Positions 8,554 through 17,436 of a stretch of 64,000 bases of DNA are shown piece after piece. Within the stretch, counting starts at the first letter, position 1. Every line of letters starts with the position of its first letter. Made by a program: the position numbers and the translations under genes. The stretch is from UBA6170 sp942491385 (GTDB lineage: Bacteria; Chloroflexota; Anaerolineae; Anaerolineales; Anaerolineaceae): NCBI GenBank assembly GCA_942491385.1, contig CALOAF010000002.1:1-64000 (forward strand), in the 5' to 3' direction. The notes beneath the pieces are model-generated. The model had not been told where the DNA came from. It did not search any database and was given only the letters and a program-made list of their open reading frames with translations.

Positions 8554-8949
8554 TTAACGTTTTGTATAGGTTGGTGCTTTGCGGGCTCTCTTCAGACCTG
8601 GTTTCTTACGTTCTTTAACACGAGCATCTCGGGTCAACAAACCAGCTTTCCGAAGTGAGGACAAATAGTCTTCGTTCATTTTTACAAATGCGCGAGCTAA
8701 TCCCAATCGTACTGACTCCGCCTGACCATTAACACCACCACCACTAACCTTAACGGTTACATCAAAACCATTATTATCTTGATCTACTACGTTGAATGGT
8801 GAAAGAATGGAATCCATATCACCTAAACGGCCAAAATAAACATCCAGTGGTTTTTCATTAATGAGGAACTTACCAGAACCGGAGGTGAGTCTCACGCGAG
8901 CTGTACTCTGTTTTCTTCGGCCAATACCTTCATAAAATTGTGCCATCAA
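8554..8949 (-). CDS. rpsI: 30S ribosomal protein S9
   Basis: 131 residues, matching family length. The N-terminus has YEGIGRRKQSTARVRL and the basic C-terminal tail ends in KAPTYTKR, the tail that reaches the P-site tRNA. It is the last gene of the ribosomal block and follows rplM by 10 bases, the common rplM-rpsI pair. Confidence 0.97.
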   Translation of the reverse strand: MMAQFYEGIGRRKQSTARVRLTSGSGKFLINEKPLDVYFGRLGDMDSILSPFNVVDQDNNGFDVTVKVSGGGVNGQAESVRLGLARAFVKMNEDYLSSLRKAGLLTRDARVKERKKPGLKRARKAPTYTKR

Positions 8950-8959
8950 TCAATCTCCT

Positions 8960-9391
8960 TTACGCTACGGATTCAGGTTTCTGAGCTTCATGAGGATGCT
9001 CAGCACCGGAGAAAATTCGCAGGCGTTTGATTAATTTTCGCCCTTGTTTGGTATGTGGAATCATCCCCCACACGGCTGCGCGAATAACACGATCCGGATA
9101 AGTTTCCATTTGGCGGCGCATGGTTACGCTCTTCAAACCACCCGGGTAAGATGAATGGCGGTGGTACATTTTTGTATCCAACCGTTTTTGATCAATGTCA
9201 AGATCTTTTGCATTAATCACAACAACAAAATCGCCCATATCAACACCTGGCGTATATGTCGGTTTATGTTTTCCCAACAAATAACTGGCTATTTGCGTGG
9301 CCAGGCGTCCGAGCTTCTGATTCTTGGCATCAACCAATAACCAGTTTGATTCGGGTGTGCCTTTTATGACATACGTCTTTTCCACGGTCAT
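8960..9391 (-). CDS. rplM: 50S ribosomal protein L13
   Basis: 143 residues with the L13 core features WLLVDAKNQKLGRLATQIA, GDFVVVINAKD and the MYHRHSSYPGG segment. L13 is an early assembly protein of the large subunit. It lies between truA (33 bases upstream) and rpsI and is probably transcribed with both. Confidence 0.97.
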   Translation of the reverse strand: MTVEKTYVIKGTPESNWLLVDAKNQKLGRLATQIASYLLGKHKPTYTPGVDMGDFVVVINAKDLDIDQKRLDTKMYHRHSSYPGGLKSVTMRRQMETYPDRVIRAAVWGMIPHTKQGRKLIKRLRIFSGAEHPHEAQKPESVA

Positions 9392-9424
9392 CCTTTCTCT
9401 TATACAAAAAGGTTTTATCCTTTT

Positions 9425-10177
9425 TTAATCCTCAATAATTTGATTTTGATATTGAACCTGTACCAATTCTAGCCCATTTGGAATTGCCAATCCTGGCAAT
9501 TGATCTAACTGATGGTGAACTCCTGCATGTAATTGATCTACTGTCCAAAATCCTTGTGCAATCTTTACTTGCAAAAAAACAATTCTTCTTACCATATGGT
9601 AAAGAAATGCATTTGCTCTTACCTGGAAAATGAGTTCTTCCCGGTTTTGCATCCAATTCGCTGCAAATATTGTACGAATTGTATTGCCACCTTTTTTAGG
9701 AGGTAAACCGAAAGCCGCACAGTCATGCGTACCTATCAGTTCCCGAGCTGCAATTTCCAGATCCTCGATGAATACTGGAGGCCATACTCTCCACCGATAG
9801 CGATCACGCAATGGATCTCTAGTGGGTTGGCAGTAAATGCGGTAATGATAGCAACGTGAAATTGCTTCAAAACGGGGATGGAAACAATCATCTGCCACCT
9901 TTACCGCATGTGCTGCAACATCCCTTGGCAAATTGGTATTTAACGCTTTTAGAAGCGCTTCTTCTGAATGTTTCCATTCAAAATCAAATGCGATAACCTG
10001 CCCAGAGGCATGTACTCCAGTATCAGTCCTGCCCGCTGCAAAAATTGTTTGACCATCCCATCCGATTGATCTCAGGGAATTTTCAATCTCAAGTTGCACT
10101 GTGCGAGTCTCTCCCTGGCGTTGAAAGCCAAAGAATTCGGACCCATCATAAGCTATTTTTAGTTGGTAACGTGCCAT
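9425..10177 (-). CDS. truA: tRNA pseudouridine(38-40) synthase TruA
   Basis: A 250-residue enzyme that isomerises uridines 38-40 in the tRNA anticodon stem. The catalytic aspartate is D52 in GRTDTGVHA. The N-terminal YDGSEFFGFQRQ and the C-terminal NAFLYHMVRRIV are typical of the family. Gene order rplQ-truA-rplM-rpsI is widespread in bacteria. The ribosome site is weak (GGATGAA), so translation may be coupled to rplQ, 23 bases upstream. Confidence 0.95.
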   Translation of the reverse strand: MARYQLKIAYDGSEFFGFQRQGETRTVQLEIENSLRSIGWDGQTIFAAGRTDTGVHASGQVIAFDFEWKHSEEALLKALNTNLPRDVAAHAVKVADDCFHPRFEAISRCYHYRIYCQPTRDPLRDRYRWRVWPPVFIEDLEIAARELIGTHDCAAFGLPPKKGGNTIRTIFAANWMQNREELIFQVRANAFLYHMVRRIVFLQVKIAQGFWTVDQLHAGVHHQLDQLPGLAIPNGLELVQVQYQNQIIED

Positions 10178-10200
10178 TTCATCCGGAAATCCCGGAGGGA

Positions 10201-10581
10201 TTATTCTTCCACCAACTCCAATAAAACCATTTCAGCGGCATCACCCAAACGAGGTCCTAATTTAAGAACACGGGTATAGCCACCTTTTCGGGTACTGAAG
10301 CGAGGTGCAATATCATCAAATAATTTTTTCACAATTTCGGGATCATTCCCGAGCCGCGCTGCTACCAATCTGCGAGCGTTCACTTTTTCAATGTCGCTAG
10401 CTTCGGCGCTGTTGCGCGCAACAGTAATAAGACGTTCAGCCTCTCCACGAATGGCAGCAGCTTTGGCACGAGTCGTTTGAATTCGCTCGTGATCAAAAAG
10501 CTGCCGAATCATGGTTCGACGAAGTCCTTTGCGCTGGTCGCTTGTGCGACCAAGTTTGTAACCTGCTACACGATGACGCAT
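10201..10581 (-). CDS. rplQ: 50S ribosomal protein L17
   Basis: 126 residues beginning MRHRVAGYKLGRTSDQRKGLRR, the standard L17 N-terminus, and ending with an acidic ELVEE. L17 binds near the exit tunnel rim. It follows rpoA by six bases, as in the alpha operon of most bacteria. Confidence 0.97.
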   Translation of the reverse strand: MRHRVAGYKLGRTSDQRKGLRRTMIRQLFDHERIQTTRAKAAAIRGEAERLITVARNSAEASDIEKVNARRLVAARLGNDPEIVKKLFDDIAPRFSTRKGGYTRVLKLGPRLGDAAEMVLLELVEE

Positions 10582-10587
10582 ACCTGC

Positions 10588-11568
10588 TTACTCCGTCTCA
10601 TCTTCTTCTTCTTCATCTTGTTGTAAGAAACCTTTTTCAACCATTTTTTGGCGTAGCTCATCGAGGCTTTTCTCGCCAAAATTACGAATGGACATTACTG
10701 CCTCTTCACCTTTTTCCAGCAAATCAAGCACATCCCCAACGGTAGTTACACCAGTGCGTTTCAATGAATTGAAAACGCGGACTGATAAATCAAGGTTTTC
10801 AATAGGTGTTTCAGCAGCTTCACTGGTTAATCGACTTCCACCAGTTGGCTCCTGCTCCGTACTGACAACAAATGTTTCTTCTGAAATACCAGAAATAAAA
10901 CGCAAATGGTCAATCAGAACTTTTGAAGCTTCCCCAAGCGCTTTTTCAGGTTCCACAGTTCCATCCGTCCAAATTTCCAGTTCCAAACGGTCAAAATTCG
11001 TGCTTTGACCAACTCGGGCTGAGCCAACAATATAATTCACACGTCGAACCGGACTGTAAATCGCATCTACAGGTAATTCACCAATCGGTAAACGACCACT
11101 TCGGTCAGATGCTGGGGAATACCCCCGTCCACGTTCGACTGAAAGGTCAATTTCTAATCGAGTTTGATTATCATCAACAGTAAATAGATACAACTCTGGA
11201 TTGACAACTTCTACTTCTGCGGGTACTTGAATATCGGCTGCGGTAACAACACCTTCGCCACGTACCTCCAGATGTAAATGAGATGAATCAGTATCATGCA
11301 GAATTAAGTGTAATTGCTTAATTTGAAGCATAACCTGAATTACGTCTTCCCGTACCCCCGGAATATCGCTGAACTCATGCAGGACATCCGAAATACGTAC
11401 AGAAGTGACCGCTGCTCCATCTAGCGAGGAAAGCAATACTCGGCGTAATGTATTTCCAAGGGTGACACCAAATCCCCTTTCAAGGGGACTGATGATAAAT
11501 TTACCGTAATTTCTCGCTTCGGCTTCTCGTTCTACTTTCGGCGTTACCATACTACTTAAGGCGCACAC
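10588..11568 (-). CDS. rpoA: DNA-directed RNA polymerase alpha subunit
   Basis: 326 residues. The N-terminal assembly domain carries ISPLERGFGVTLGNTLRRVLL, and the C-terminal domain (about residues 250-315) has the helix-hairpin-helix fold for DNA UP elements and activators (LKRTGVTTVGDVLDLL, IRNFGEKSLDELR). The tail is very acidic (DEEEEDETE). Start taken at GTG 11568, which has a GGGGTGA ribosome site just upstream; an ATG six codons downstream is the alternative but has no site of its own. Alpha operon order rpsM-rpsK-rpsD-rpoA-rplQ is kept. Confidence 0.96.
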   Translation of the reverse strand: MCALSSMVTPKVEREAEARNYGKFIISPLERGFGVTLGNTLRRVLLSSLDGAAVTSVRISDVLHEFSDIPGVREDVIQVMLQIKQLHLILHDTDSSHLHLEVRGEGVVTAADIQVPAEVEVVNPELYLFTVDDNQTRLEIDLSVERGRGYSPASDRSGRLPIGELPVDAIYSPVRRVNYIVGSARVGQSTNFDRLELEIWTDGTVEPEKALGEASKVLIDHLRFISGISEETFVVSTEQEPTGGSRLTSEAAETPIENLDLSVRVFNSLKRTGVTTVGDVLDLLEKGEEAVMSIRNFGEKSLDELRQKMVEKGFLQQDEEEEDETE

Positions 11569-11614
11569 GTTTCACCCCTTCCAGATAATTCAGTGGGATC
11601 ATTTTTAATTCTCA

Positions 11615-12253
11615 TTAGCGTGAGTAATACTCAACGATCAACTGTTCATCAAGGGTGCCATCAATTTCAGCACGTTCGGGTAAACGAGTGATTTTGCCAC
11701 TCATTTTTTCTAAATCCCGCTCGAGCCACAAAGATGGCGCTCTTTTTTCTGCAACTTCAGCCATGTCTTTGAAGAAATCAAGTTTCGCTGATCTTTCTTT
11801 TAATGTTACAACATCCCCGATCTTTAAGATCATTGAAGGAAAATCAGCTTTAATGTCATTGACGGTGAAGTGGCCATGATTGACCAGTTGACGAGCCTGA
11901 GCGCGGCTATCTGCCAATCCCAGGCGATAAACAACGTTATCGAGACGGTATTCCAGCATTTGAAGCAAATTCAAACCTGTCAAACCGCGTTTTCTCAAAG
12001 CGTCTGAGTAATAACGTCTGAATTGACGTTCCAACACACCATATGTGCGGCGGGCACGCTGTTTTGCACGTAACTGCCTTGAATAGTCGGATCCTCTATC
12101 AGAACGAGCTGATTGAGCACGACCATGGATGCCAGGAGCATAATTGCGTTTTTCCATTGCACATTTTGGACTGAAGCAGCGCGACCCTTTCAGGTAGAGT
12201 TTTTCTCCTTCGCGCCGACATAATTTACATACCGGACCGGTATATCTTGCCAT
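11615..12253 (-). CDS. rpsD: 30S ribosomal protein S4, zinc-binding form
   Basis: 212 residues. Four cysteines near the N-terminus (C9, C12, C26, C31) form the zinc finger of the C+ type of S4. The S4 RNA-binding domain lies at about residues 95-155 (LEYRLDNVVYRLGLADSRAQARQLVNHGHFTVN, shown here only by its key residues R97, D99 and the GH pair). S4 starts 30S assembly and in some bacteria represses the alpha operon. Confidence 0.96.
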   Translation of the reverse strand: MARYTGPVCKLCRREGEKLYLKGSRCFSPKCAMEKRNYAPGIHGRAQSARSDRGSDYSRQLRAKQRARRTYGVLERQFRRYYSDALRKRGLTGLNLLQMLEYRLDNVVYRLGLADSRAQARQLVNHGHFTVNDIKADFPSMILKIGDVVTLKERSAKLDFFKDMAEVAEKRAPSLWLERDLEKMSGKITRLPERAEIDGTLDEQLIVEYYSR

Positions 12254-12276
12254 AACTACCCTCTCTTAATTTTTAT

Positions 12277-12681
12277 TTAGACGCGGCGTTTCTTCGGTGG
12301 CCGGCAACCATTATGAGGTACCGGTGTAATATCTGCGATTGAACGGACTTTAATTCCCATGCCTTGAATAGCACGGATGGCAGATTCACGTCCAGGACCG
12401 GGACCTTTGATAATCAGATCCACTTCCTGTACTCCCATTTGTTGTGCAGTTTTGAGTGCTTGTTCAGCAGCCAAACGTGCTGCAAATGGTGTGCTTTTAC
12501 GAGAACCTTTAAAACCCGCTGATCCAGAACTCGCCCAACATACTGTGTTACCCTGCAAATCTGATACAGTCACAATTGTATTGTTGAATGAAGCAAAAAT
12601 ATGCACCGCAGCGGTGGATAATTGTCGCTTCACTTTCCGAGCCGAAGCAGAGCGTCTAGCTGTTCGTACGTTTTGAGCCAT
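12277..12681 (-). CDS. rpsK: 30S ribosomal protein S11
   Basis: 134 residues with the S11 pattern AAVHIFASFNNTIVTVSDLQ, KGPGPGRESAIRAI and the C-terminal DITPVPHNGCRPPKKRRV. S11 shapes the platform next to the E-site mRNA. A 119-base gap separates it from rpsM upstream, larger than elsewhere in this block. Confidence 0.97.
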   Translation of the reverse strand: MAQNVRTARRSASARKVKRQLSTAAVHIFASFNNTIVTVSDLQGNTVCWASSGSAGFKGSRKSTPFAARLAAEQALKTAQQMGVQEVDLIIKGPGPGRESAIRAIQGMGIKVRSIADITPVPHNGCRPPKKRRV

Positions 12682-12766
12682 TTTTCCTCACTAACCTCTT
12701 TTTTCAGTTCTCAATTTAATAACCTGTTTGTTCATCAATTGGGGTGCCGCGGTACTTAAGAGGGGT

Positions 12767-12794
12767 AATATACCATTCCCAACCAACGATCCAA
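12767..12794 (-). promoter_or_regulatory. Possible internal promoter between rpsM and rpsK
   Basis: On the minus strand TTGGAT (12794-12789) and TATATT (12772-12767) are 16 bases apart, in the unusually long rpsM-rpsK gap. The gap (12682-12800) holds no open reading frame of note. The match to sigma-70 consensus is moderate, so this is only a candidate. Confidence 0.3.
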
Positions 12795-12800
12795 CCAGGA

Positions 12801-13190
12801 CTATTTCTTTGTTGCGCCTCTTCGTCGACCACGACCCGCTACTGTGCGTTTTGGACCCTTGCGGGTACGCGCGTTAGTGCGTGTTCGTTGACCACGAACT
12901 GGCAAGCTACGTCGGTGGCGTAAACCACGGTAGCAGCCAATTTCAACTAACCTTTTAATATTCATCTGCACGGCGCGGCGCAAATCACCTTCGACTACAA
13001 AATTCTTTCCAATGTATTCGCGGAGCAAATTTGCTTCGTCCTCTGAGAGATCCCGCACACGTGTATCCGGGTTTACCCTGGTCAGTGCCAAAATTTGTTT
13101 AGCACGTGTAGGACCAACACCATAAATATAGGTTAGGGCCACTTCAATGCGCTTATTGCGCGGTAAATCTACACCTTCAATTCTCGCCAT
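12801..13190 (-). CDS. rpsM: 30S ribosomal protein S13
   Basis: 129 residues with RIEGVDLPRNKRIEVALTYIYGVG-type N-terminus (key residues: GVDLP, YIYGVG), the GCYRGLRHRRSLPVRGQRT segment and a basic tail ending in RGRRRGATKK that reaches the A- and P-site tRNAs. First protein gene of the alpha operon after rpmJ, eight bases downstream of it. Confidence 0.97.
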   Translation of the reverse strand: MARIEGVDLPRNKRIEVALTYIYGVGPTRAKQILALTRVNPDTRVRDLSEDEANLLREYIGKNFVVEGDLRRAVQMNIKRLVEIGCYRGLRHRRSLPVRGQRTRTNARTRKGPKRTVAGRGRRRGATKK

Positions 13191-13198
13191 AAGTCCTC

Positions 13199-13312
13199 TT
13201 AGCCTTGTCGCTGTTTATGCTTTGGGTTTTCGCAGATCACAATCAATCTGCCATGTCTTTTTACAATTTTGCACTTTGTGCATCTCTTCTTAATCGATGG
13301 TGATACTTTCAT
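13199..13312 (-). CDS. rpmJ: 50S ribosomal protein L36
   Basis: A 37-residue gene: ATG at 13312-13310, stop at 13201-13199. The protein begins MKVSPSIKKRCTKCKIVKR and contains the zinc ligands C11, C14, C27 and H32, so it is the C+ form of L36. AGGAG lies five bases upstream of the start. It stands directly between map and rpsM; infA, often found here, is missing. Confidence 0.95.
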   Translation of the reverse strand: MKVSPSIKKRCTKCKIVKRHGRLIVICENPKHKQRQG

Positions 13313-13367
13313 CACTACTCCTCAATAGCTTGCTATTTTACAGCCAAAACAAAAATTATACCTCTTC

Positions 13368-14171
13368 TTACTTTTTTCGTCCAGGCTTACTTCCGTCCTC
13401 CAACATTGTCAAAATGACAGGTCCGTCCTCGGTAATTGCAACGGTATGTTCATAATGCGCTGTCAGGGAACGATCAGCCGAGATTACTGTCCATTGATCC
13501 TTCAAAACACGTGTTGCCGGAGTACCCACCAGCACCATAGGCTCCAATGCGATGGTCATGCCGGGACGAAGTAGAATCCCTCTACCCGCAATGCCATAAT
13601 TCGGAACTTGTGGTCCTTCATGCATTTCTCTGCCAACGCCATGCCCTGTGTACTCTCTGGTTACGAAGAAACCTTTGTCTTCAACATAGGTTTGAATTGC
13701 TGAGGACACATCTCCAACCCGATTACCCGGTGCCATGAAGCCTATTCCTACATACAATGCTTCTTCAGTAACCGCTAAAAGCTTCTGGGTTAGCTCGGAA
13801 ACTTGGCCTACTGGAACTGTGATGGCGGAATCTGCAACAAATCCTTCATACATAGTTCCACAGTCAACCGAAACGATATCACCCTCTTTCAAAGCTCTTT
13901 TACCAGGAATACCATGCACTAATTCTTCATTTAAGCTGATGGTTGTGCTGGCGGGGTATGGATATGCTCCCGGATAATTAAAAAATGGTGAATAAACGCC
14001 ATGTTTCTTGAGTACAGCATCAGCAGCTGAATTTAATTCTGCAGTTGTAACTCCCGGTTCTGCTAAATCCGCTACTGCCTGTAGTGCTTCGGCGTTAATC
14101 ATGCCCGCGATTCGCATTATTTCCAATTCTCTTTTGGATTTAATGGTAATCTGGCGTTCCCATGACATCAT
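13368..14171 (-). CDS. map: Type I methionine aminopeptidase
   Basis: A 267-residue metalloprotease that removes the N-terminal Met from new proteins. The five metal ligands of the pita-bread fold can be placed: D103 (VDCGT), D114 (VADSA), H177 (GHGVG), E210 (ALEP) and E241 (HYEHT). Its start overlaps the adk stop (TGATG), so the two are translationally coupled. An ATG directly after the first is an equally possible start. Order secY-adk-map is standard. Confidence 0.96.
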   Translation of the reverse strand: MMSWERQITIKSKRELEIMRIAGMINAEALQAVADLAEPGVTTAELNSAADAVLKKHGVYSPFFNYPGAYPYPASTTISLNEELVHGIPGKRALKEGDIVSVDCGTMYEGFVADSAITVPVGQVSELTQKLLAVTEEALYVGIGFMAPGNRVGDVSSAIQTYVEDKGFFVTREYTGHGVGREMHEGPQVPNYGIAGRGILLRPGMTIALEPMVLVGTPATRVLKDQWTVISADRSLTAHYEHTVAITEDGPVILTMLEDGSKPGRKK

Positions 14172-14830
14172 CAGGAAGTTCTCCTTTGAATTGACTTCAG
14201 TAACTGAGACGATACATTTTCAATAGATTGTGTACCATCAACTTCCATAAGCAGGTTATTTTGCTGATAATACTCAATCAATGGCGATGTCTGTTCCCAA
14301 TAAACATCAATTCTCTTTTTTACCGTTTCTACTTTGTCATCTACACGTTGATAAAGTTCATTTTGTTCTCTGTCGCAAATTCCAGGTTCAATTGGAGGAT
14401 TAAATTTTTCGTGATAGACATATCCGCAAGTCGGGCATGTCCATCGACCACTCAATCTTTCAATCAAAACCTCAGCTGGAACATTGATATAGGGAACACA
14501 ATCAATTTTCTCGTCTGTCTTTTTTAACAACTCGTCAAGCGCTTTCGCTTGAGTAGGTGTACGAGGAAAACCATCTAATAAAGCACCATTATTGCAATCT
14601 GGACGACTTAAGCGGTCTTGAATCATCGCGATGGTCACATCGTCTGGAACAAGGGCACCTTGATCCATATACGTCTGGGCTAATTTTCCAAGTTCTGTTT
14701 TATTTTTCAGATTCTCTCGAAAAATATCACCCGATGATATATGGGCAAGATTCAATGTCTTGGATATGATCTGTGCTTGTGTTCCTTTTCCAGCTCCAGG
14801 AGGTCCCAGGAGTACAATAAATTTTGCCAT
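14171..14830 (-). CDS. adk: Adenylate kinase
   Basis: 219 residues, the long LID form. The P-loop GPPGAGKG is at residues 9-16. The LID domain carries a zinc-binding set C132, C135 and C152, with D153 or E155 as fourth ligand; Bacillus uses an Asp at the latter place. The enzyme interconverts 2 ADP with ATP and AMP. It lies 16 bases after secY. Confidence 0.96.
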   Translation of the reverse strand: MAKFIVLLGPPGAGKGTQAQIISKTLNLAHISSGDIFRENLKNKTELGKLAQTYMDQGALVPDDVTIAMIQDRLSRPDCNNGALLDGFPRTPTQAKALDELLKKTDEKIDCVPYINVPAEVLIERLSGRWTCPTCGYVYHEKFNPPIEPGICDREQNELYQRVDDKVETVKKRIDVYWEQTSPLIEYYQQNNLLMEVDGTQSIENVSSQLLKSIQRRTS

Positions 14831-14846
14831 CAGATTGCTTCCTTGC

Positions 14847-16202
14847 CTACCCTTTAATCAAACTTTCTTCATAGCCATGTAATTTCAATTCAGTTTCAAT
14901 GATATTGAAAGTATCACGCACGACACCGACAACGATCAGTAAACCAGCAGAATTGATGAGGAACAAGCTTGCTCCACCAATACTTTGGGGCAGAAGAAGG
15001 CTGACAATGTAAGGCAATACTGCCACAAGACCAAGGAATAAAGCACCTGGGAATGTGATACGACGCTGTACCTTTGTAAGATATTTTTGAGTTGGTGCGC
15101 CACGCAATACGCCTGGTATTTGAGCGCCTTGACGCTTCAGGTTATCACCATAGTTTTGTTGTGCAAATAGTACATCCGTATAAAAGAAAGTAAACAGTAC
15201 TACCATTAGGAAGAACATAATTGCGTAAGCAATGCTTTGTCCATTGAAAAGATTGTAGATCCCGGTTGAGAAATTAGCTACCCAGGTTGCTTTACTATTC
15301 ATAAAATAAGAAGCCAAAATTGCTGGGAAGGTAATGATTGATTGCGCAAAAATCAACGGGATCATACCGGCCATATTCACCATTAATGGTAAGTTACTAC
15401 GAACCGGCATTGACATACGACTGCCAATTCGTCTTCCAGGAAATAGTACTGGTACATGTCGGCGGCCTTGCTGCACAAATACAATAGCAAAGATAGTCAA
15501 CACCAGAATAATAATTGTTACCAGGAATAACCACCAACCATTTGCTTGATCAGCAAATAAACTCACCAGGTTTCTCGGAATTTGAGCAACGATACCCGCG
15601 AAGATGATCAGAGAAAGACCCTGCTTCGGAATACCATACTCAGATATTAATTGACCCAGCCAAATACCAAACATTGTCCCGGCCATCATACTTAATAAAA
15701 TGGTCAGCGTGGGAATCATATTTCCTTGGGCAAAACCAAATTGAAATGTAAGCACCGATTGACCACCCATTTGTTGAGCCATGGAATTAAAGATGTTGAT
15801 CTGACCAACAGCTGAGAGCAAAGCCATGGGCACTGTCAGGATAACTGTCCAGCGTTCCATCCACTTTTGTCCTTCGCGTGGGTTTTCTTTCATCTTGGCT
15901 TCCAGAGCTGGGATGATCGGAACTAATAATTGGAGAATAATTTGTGCTGTAATGTAAGGATAAACACCCATAGCCAGAATGGAAAAGTTGGAAATTGTTC
16001 CACCTGAAAGCAAATCTAGCAACCCTAACAGATTGCCAGCTGCCCCACCCTGGCTTACTAAGCCTGCGATCACCTCGCGGTTAATCCCAGGAACCGGAAC
16101 GTTGGCTGCCAACCGGTAAATTACCAGAAACAGCAATGTCATCAGTAATTTTCTTCGAATATCCTCAGATTTGAATAAATAGCGCCAAGCGGACCGTTTC
16201 AT
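14847..16202 (-). CDS. secY: Protein translocase subunit SecY
   Basis: 451 residues with ten predicted transmembrane helices and the SecY signatures NVPVPGINRE near the N-terminus, GGTISNFSILAMGVYPYITA (plug and helix two) and the cytoplasmic loop GRRHVPVLFPGRR. It forms the channel of the general secretion pathway. Found in its usual place between rplO and adk. Confidence 0.97.
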   Translation of the reverse strand: MKRSAWRYLFKSEDIRRKLLMTLLFLVIYRLAANVPVPGINREVIAGLVSQGGAAGNLLGLLDLLSGGTISNFSILAMGVYPYITAQIILQLLVPIIPALEAKMKENPREGQKWMERWTVILTVPMALLSAVGQINIFNSMAQQMGGQSVLTFQFGFAQGNMIPTLTILLSMMAGTMFGIWLGQLISEYGIPKQGLSLIIFAGIVAQIPRNLVSLFADQANGWWLFLVTIIILVLTIFAIVFVQQGRRHVPVLFPGRRIGSRMSMPVRSNLPLMVNMAGMIPLIFAQSIITFPAILASYFMNSKATWVANFSTGIYNLFNGQSIAYAIMFFLMVVLFTFFYTDVLFAQQNYGDNLKRQGAQIPGVLRGAPTQKYLTKVQRRITFPGALFLGLVAVLPYIVSLLLPQSIGGASLFLINSAGLLIVVGVVRDTFNIIETELKLHGYEESLIKG

Positions 16203-16228
16203 TTGTTGGTCTCCTTTAATGATCGCCT

Positions 16229-16681
16229 TTAAGCGATCAGTTCCACTTTTCCACCAGCCGCTTCAATTTTTTCTCGAGCGGTTTTTGATACCCGTTGAAC
16301 CTTCAATGTCAGAGGAACTGAAATTTCGCCACGCCCTAACACAACAACTGGCAGGCTGTTTTTATGTAACATGTTCAATTCAGCTAATTTCTGGGGGGTG
16401 ATTTCAGTATTGGCTTCAAATTTTGCCAACTGACTGAGGTTAATCTCATTGTATTCAACACGATTTGGTGGGGTGAAACCTTCACCACGCATGAACGGCA
16501 GACGGCGGTAGAATGGAAGGTTACCTCCCTGTCGGTACAGGTTACCACCTACACCAGAACGGGAATTCTGACCTTTTGTTCCTTTTCCGGCTGTCTTACC
16601 CTGGCCCGCTGAGATACCACGCCCTACTCTCTTGCGAGATTTTCGGGATCCCTCATTGGGAATAAGATCATTCAAATTCAT
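16229..16681 (-). CDS. rplO: 50S ribosomal protein L15
   Basis: 150 residues with the glycine- and arginine-rich N-terminus (GSRKSRKRVGRGISAGQGK) that threads into 23S rRNA, then GGNLPFYRRLPFMRGEGF. It overlaps rpmD by four bases (ATGA), and secY follows 26 bases downstream. Confidence 0.97.
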   Translation of the reverse strand: MNLNDLIPNEGSRKSRKRVGRGISAGQGKTAGKGTKGQNSRSGVGGNLYRQGGNLPFYRRLPFMRGEGFTPPNRVEYNEINLSQLAKFEANTEITPQKLAELNMLHKNSLPVVVLGRGEISVPLTLKVQRVSKTAREKIEAAGGKVELIA

Positions 16682-16893
16682 TCTTCCACCTGCTCTTCAA
16701 TTTTTACAAGGTGATTCACTTTGGATAACATTCCTCGAACACTTGGGTTATCCTCCTGAACCACTGATTGATTCATTTTTCGTAAGCCTAATGCACGAAC
16801 GGTTGCTTTATGACGTTCGGAATAGCCAATTGTGCTTTTGACTAATGTAATTCGAAGCATTTTTTTCTTTGCTTCAGCTTTTTTCCTAGGCAT
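16678..16893 (-). CDS. rpmD: 50S ribosomal protein L30
   Basis: 71 residues, slightly longer than usual because of a lysine-rich N-terminal stretch (MPRKKAEAKKK) before the L30 core LRITLVKSTIGYSERHKATV. The upstream ATG is chosen because GGAGG lies four bases before it, inside the end of rpsE; an inner ATG at codon 12 is possible but has no ribosome site. Overlaps rpsE by eight bases. Confidence 0.95.
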   Translation of the reverse strand: MPRKKAEAKKKMLRITLVKSTIGYSERHKATVRALGLRKMNQSVVQEDNPSVRGMLSKVNHLVKIEEQVEE

Positions 16894-17416
16894 CCTTCCT
16901 CCGTTCCCAGAAAGGTAACATTTCTTTCACGGATTTTCCGCGGCGATTTGCTTCTTCTTCTGGTGATTTTAATTGATCCAGAGCGTCGAATGTAGCCTTT
17001 ACAACATTGAGAATATTAGCGCTTCCTAGTGACTTGGTTAAAATATCCCGAATGCCAGCAGCTTCCAAAACTGCACGAACACCACCACCAGCAATTACAC
17101 CAGTTCCACGAGAAGCTGGCTTCAACATTACTTTAGCACCAGCCACTTTACCATTAACAATGTGTGGGATGGTTGTGCTGTAAACTGCAACAGTTCTCAT
17201 ATTTTTATGAGCCCTTTCCGTTGCTTTTCGCATGGCGTCCGGTACAGCATTTGCTTTACCCACACCAAGGCCAACACGACCATTATTATCACCAGCTACA
17301 ATCGCAACACGGAATTGGAATCGACGACCACCTTTAACAACCTTTGCCACACGGGCGATTTCAATTACACGTTCATCATATTGTTGTTCCATACTTAGAA
17401 ATTCTTTCTTTTCCAT
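16886..17416 (-). CDS. rpsE: 30S ribosomal protein S5
   Basis: 176 residues. The double-stranded RNA-binding-like N-domain has VVKGGRRFQFRVAIVAGD, followed by VGLGVGKANAVPDAMRKA; the C-domain has the ribosomal S5 fold. S5 supports decoding accuracy. It sits between rplR and rpmD in the standard spc order. Confidence 0.97.
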   Translation of the reverse strand: MEKKEFLSMEQQYDERVIEIARVAKVVKGGRRFQFRVAIVAGDNNGRVGLGVGKANAVPDAMRKATERAHKNMRTVAVYSTTIPHIVNGKVAGAKVMLKPASRGTGVIAGGGVRAVLEAAGIRDILTKSLGSANILNVVKATFDALDQLKSPEEEANRRGKSVKEMLPFWERRKDA

Positions 17417-17436
17417 ATGTCAGGCCCTTTCTTTTC

